From: JANPCX01 sp031431125
GTDB lineage: Bacteria; Pseudomonadota; Gammaproteobacteria; Burkholderiales; Burkholderiaceae_C
DNA: 7,042 bases
Direction of reading: 5' to 3'
Assembly (NCBI GenBank): GCA_031431125.1
Contig: JANPCX010000011.1
Coordinates: 1-7,042 of the forward strand
Part shown: in pieces, positions 6,219 through 7,042 of the stretch
Position numbering within the stretch: the first letter of the stretch is position 1
Layout of the letters: each line of letters starts with the position of its first letter
Notes under the pieces: generated by a model
The model's input: the letters and a program-made list of their open reading frames with translations, nothing else
Databases searched by the model: none
Told to the model about the DNA's origin: nothing
Position numbers and translations under genes: made by a program

Positions 6219-6230
6219 TAGTGCTTGTTC

Positions 6231-6998
6231 ATGGAACATTGCGAAACCACCCACGCTCCACCGCAGTCGGCCGCGGCCCAGTCCTACCGCATGCGTTTGG
6301 CCAGCACCCCTGCCGATGTGAAGTCGGCGCAGCGGCTGCGTTTTGAAGTGTTCAACTTGGAGTTGTGCGAGGGCTTGCCCCAATCATTCGACAGCGGATT
6401 GGACGTCGACCCCTTCGACGCGGTGTGCGACCACCTCTTGGTCGAAGAGGTCGCCACAGGCCGAACGGTCGGCACCTATCGTTTGCAAACCGGCCACTCT
6501 GCGCAGCAGAACTTGGGCTACTACAGCGAACGCGAATTCGACTTTAGACCACTCGAAGTGCTGCGGCCCCAGTTGTTGGAATTGGGCCGCGCGTGCATTG
6601 ATACAGAGCACCGCAGCTTCGCCGTGCTGAACCTGCTGTGGACAGGCATTGCCCGCTATGCCAAGCAACATGGTCAGCGCTACCTGGTTGGTTGCAGCTC
6701 ACTGAACCTGCAAGACCAAGCACTCGGCGCGGCCGCTTACCACCAGATGGCAGAACACTGGACCGACCCACGCTGGCGTACCCAACCCCGAGAGGGTTTT
6801 GTGTGCTCCTTGGATGTGGTGGCCGACAAAGCGCCGAAGATTCCGCGCCTGCTGTCTGCTTACTTGGCGCTGGGCGCCGAGATTTGCGGCCCGCCTGCCA
6901 TCGACAGGGAGTTTCGAACCATCGACTTTCTCACCATGGTCGATCTGCGTTCCCCCGCCATCATGGCGGTGCAGCTTCGCGGGCGGTTTGGGGGCTAG
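6231..6998 (+). CDS. OlsB-like GNAT N-acyltransferase (Acetyltransf_5 family)
   Basis: The 255-residue product matches the family of OlsB, which moves a 3-hydroxyacyl chain from acyl carrier protein to the alpha-amine of ornithine to give lyso-ornithine lipid, and of related N-acyl amino acid synthases. Visible marks are RLRFEVFNLE (35-44), DVDPFDAVCDHLLVEE (58-73), GTYRLQT (81-87), GYYSEREFD (97-104), LELGRACIDTEHRS (116-129), LLWTGIARYAK (135-145), YLVGCSSL (151-158) and the C-terminal PPAIDREFRTIDF (221-233). ATG at 6231 is preferred over TTG at 6225; a Met at 6291 is a third option that still keeps the conserved domain. No clear ribosome-binding site. No OlsA-type acyltransferase partner is seen before the window ends. 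The substrate (ornithine or another amine) cannot be decided from sequence. Confidence 0.85.
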   Translation: MEHCETTHAPPQSAAAQSYRMRLASTPADVKSAQRLRFEVFNLELCEGLPQSFDSGLDVDPFDAVCDHLLVEEVATGRTVGTYRLQTGHSAQQNLGYYSEREFDFRPLEVLRPQLLELGRACIDTEHRSFAVLNLLWTGIARYAKQHGQRYLVGCSSLNLQDQALGAAAYHQMAEHWTDPRWRTQPREGFVCSLDVVADKAPKIPRLLSAYLALGAEICGPPAIDREFRTIDFLTMVDLRSPAIMAVQLRGRFGG

Positions 6999-7042
6999 GG
7001 CCTGTTAGCACTAAAGATGCCAGTGCGAACGTGGTCATTGGG

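Noticed and set aside
7005..7029. Hairpin TTAGCACT / AGTGCGAA after the OlsB-like gene as a terminator
   Set aside because: The stem is short with one mismatch, the loop is 9 nt and no U-tract follows; it is too close to the window end to judge.

Overview
The window looks like chromosomal DNA of a betaproteobacterium, most likely order Burkholderiales and perhaps the Comamonadaceae. This rests on moderately high GC, codon use and the kinds of proteins present; there is no rRNA or tRNA to confirm it. No tRNA, rRNA, CRISPR array or intact transposase gene was seen.

Left part (1-1004). Bases 1-140 look like the outer end of an insertion sequence, probably IS21-like: two 21-22 bp direct repeats and a terminal CA. 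It seems to have cut off a membrane-protein gene on the minus strand (about 52 native codons remain). The start of that gene overlaps by 4 bp the stop of a CheY-like single-domain response regulator (294-704). The rest, 705-1004, is intergenic and mostly filled by a 162-bp imperfect palindrome (824-985).

Centre-left (1005-2480). A plus-strand gene encodes a DUF3391/HD-GYP protein, a probable cyclic-di-GMP phosphodiesterase. It lies between two copies, in opposite orientation, of one palindromic element (824-985 and 2294-2458). The copies share a 62-bp core with 58 identities. Their outer arms differ completely in sequence, yet each copy keeps its own arms complementary. The second copy starts inside the gene's stop region. 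This element is the least explained structure in the window.

Middle (2480-4208). Three closely spaced minus-strand genes form a probable operon in the order DinB-like protein, secreted YHS-domain protein, DoxX-like four-helix membrane protein. A 144-bp gap separates them from the next minus-strand genes upstream.

Right (4209-7042). A DedA-family membrane protein and an ATP-grasp protein are tightly coupled on the minus strand, with 3 bp between them. Divergent from them across a 222-bp intergenic region is an OlsB-like N-acyltransferase (Acetyltransf_5 family). A lipid flippase-type protein, an ATP-dependent ligase and an aminoacyl N-acyltransferase side by side suggest an envelope-lipid or lipopeptide-like pathway. 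The intergenic region holds an inverted repeat and three tandem 8-bp repeats just ahead of the acyltransferase start. The last 44 bases hold no recognisable gene.
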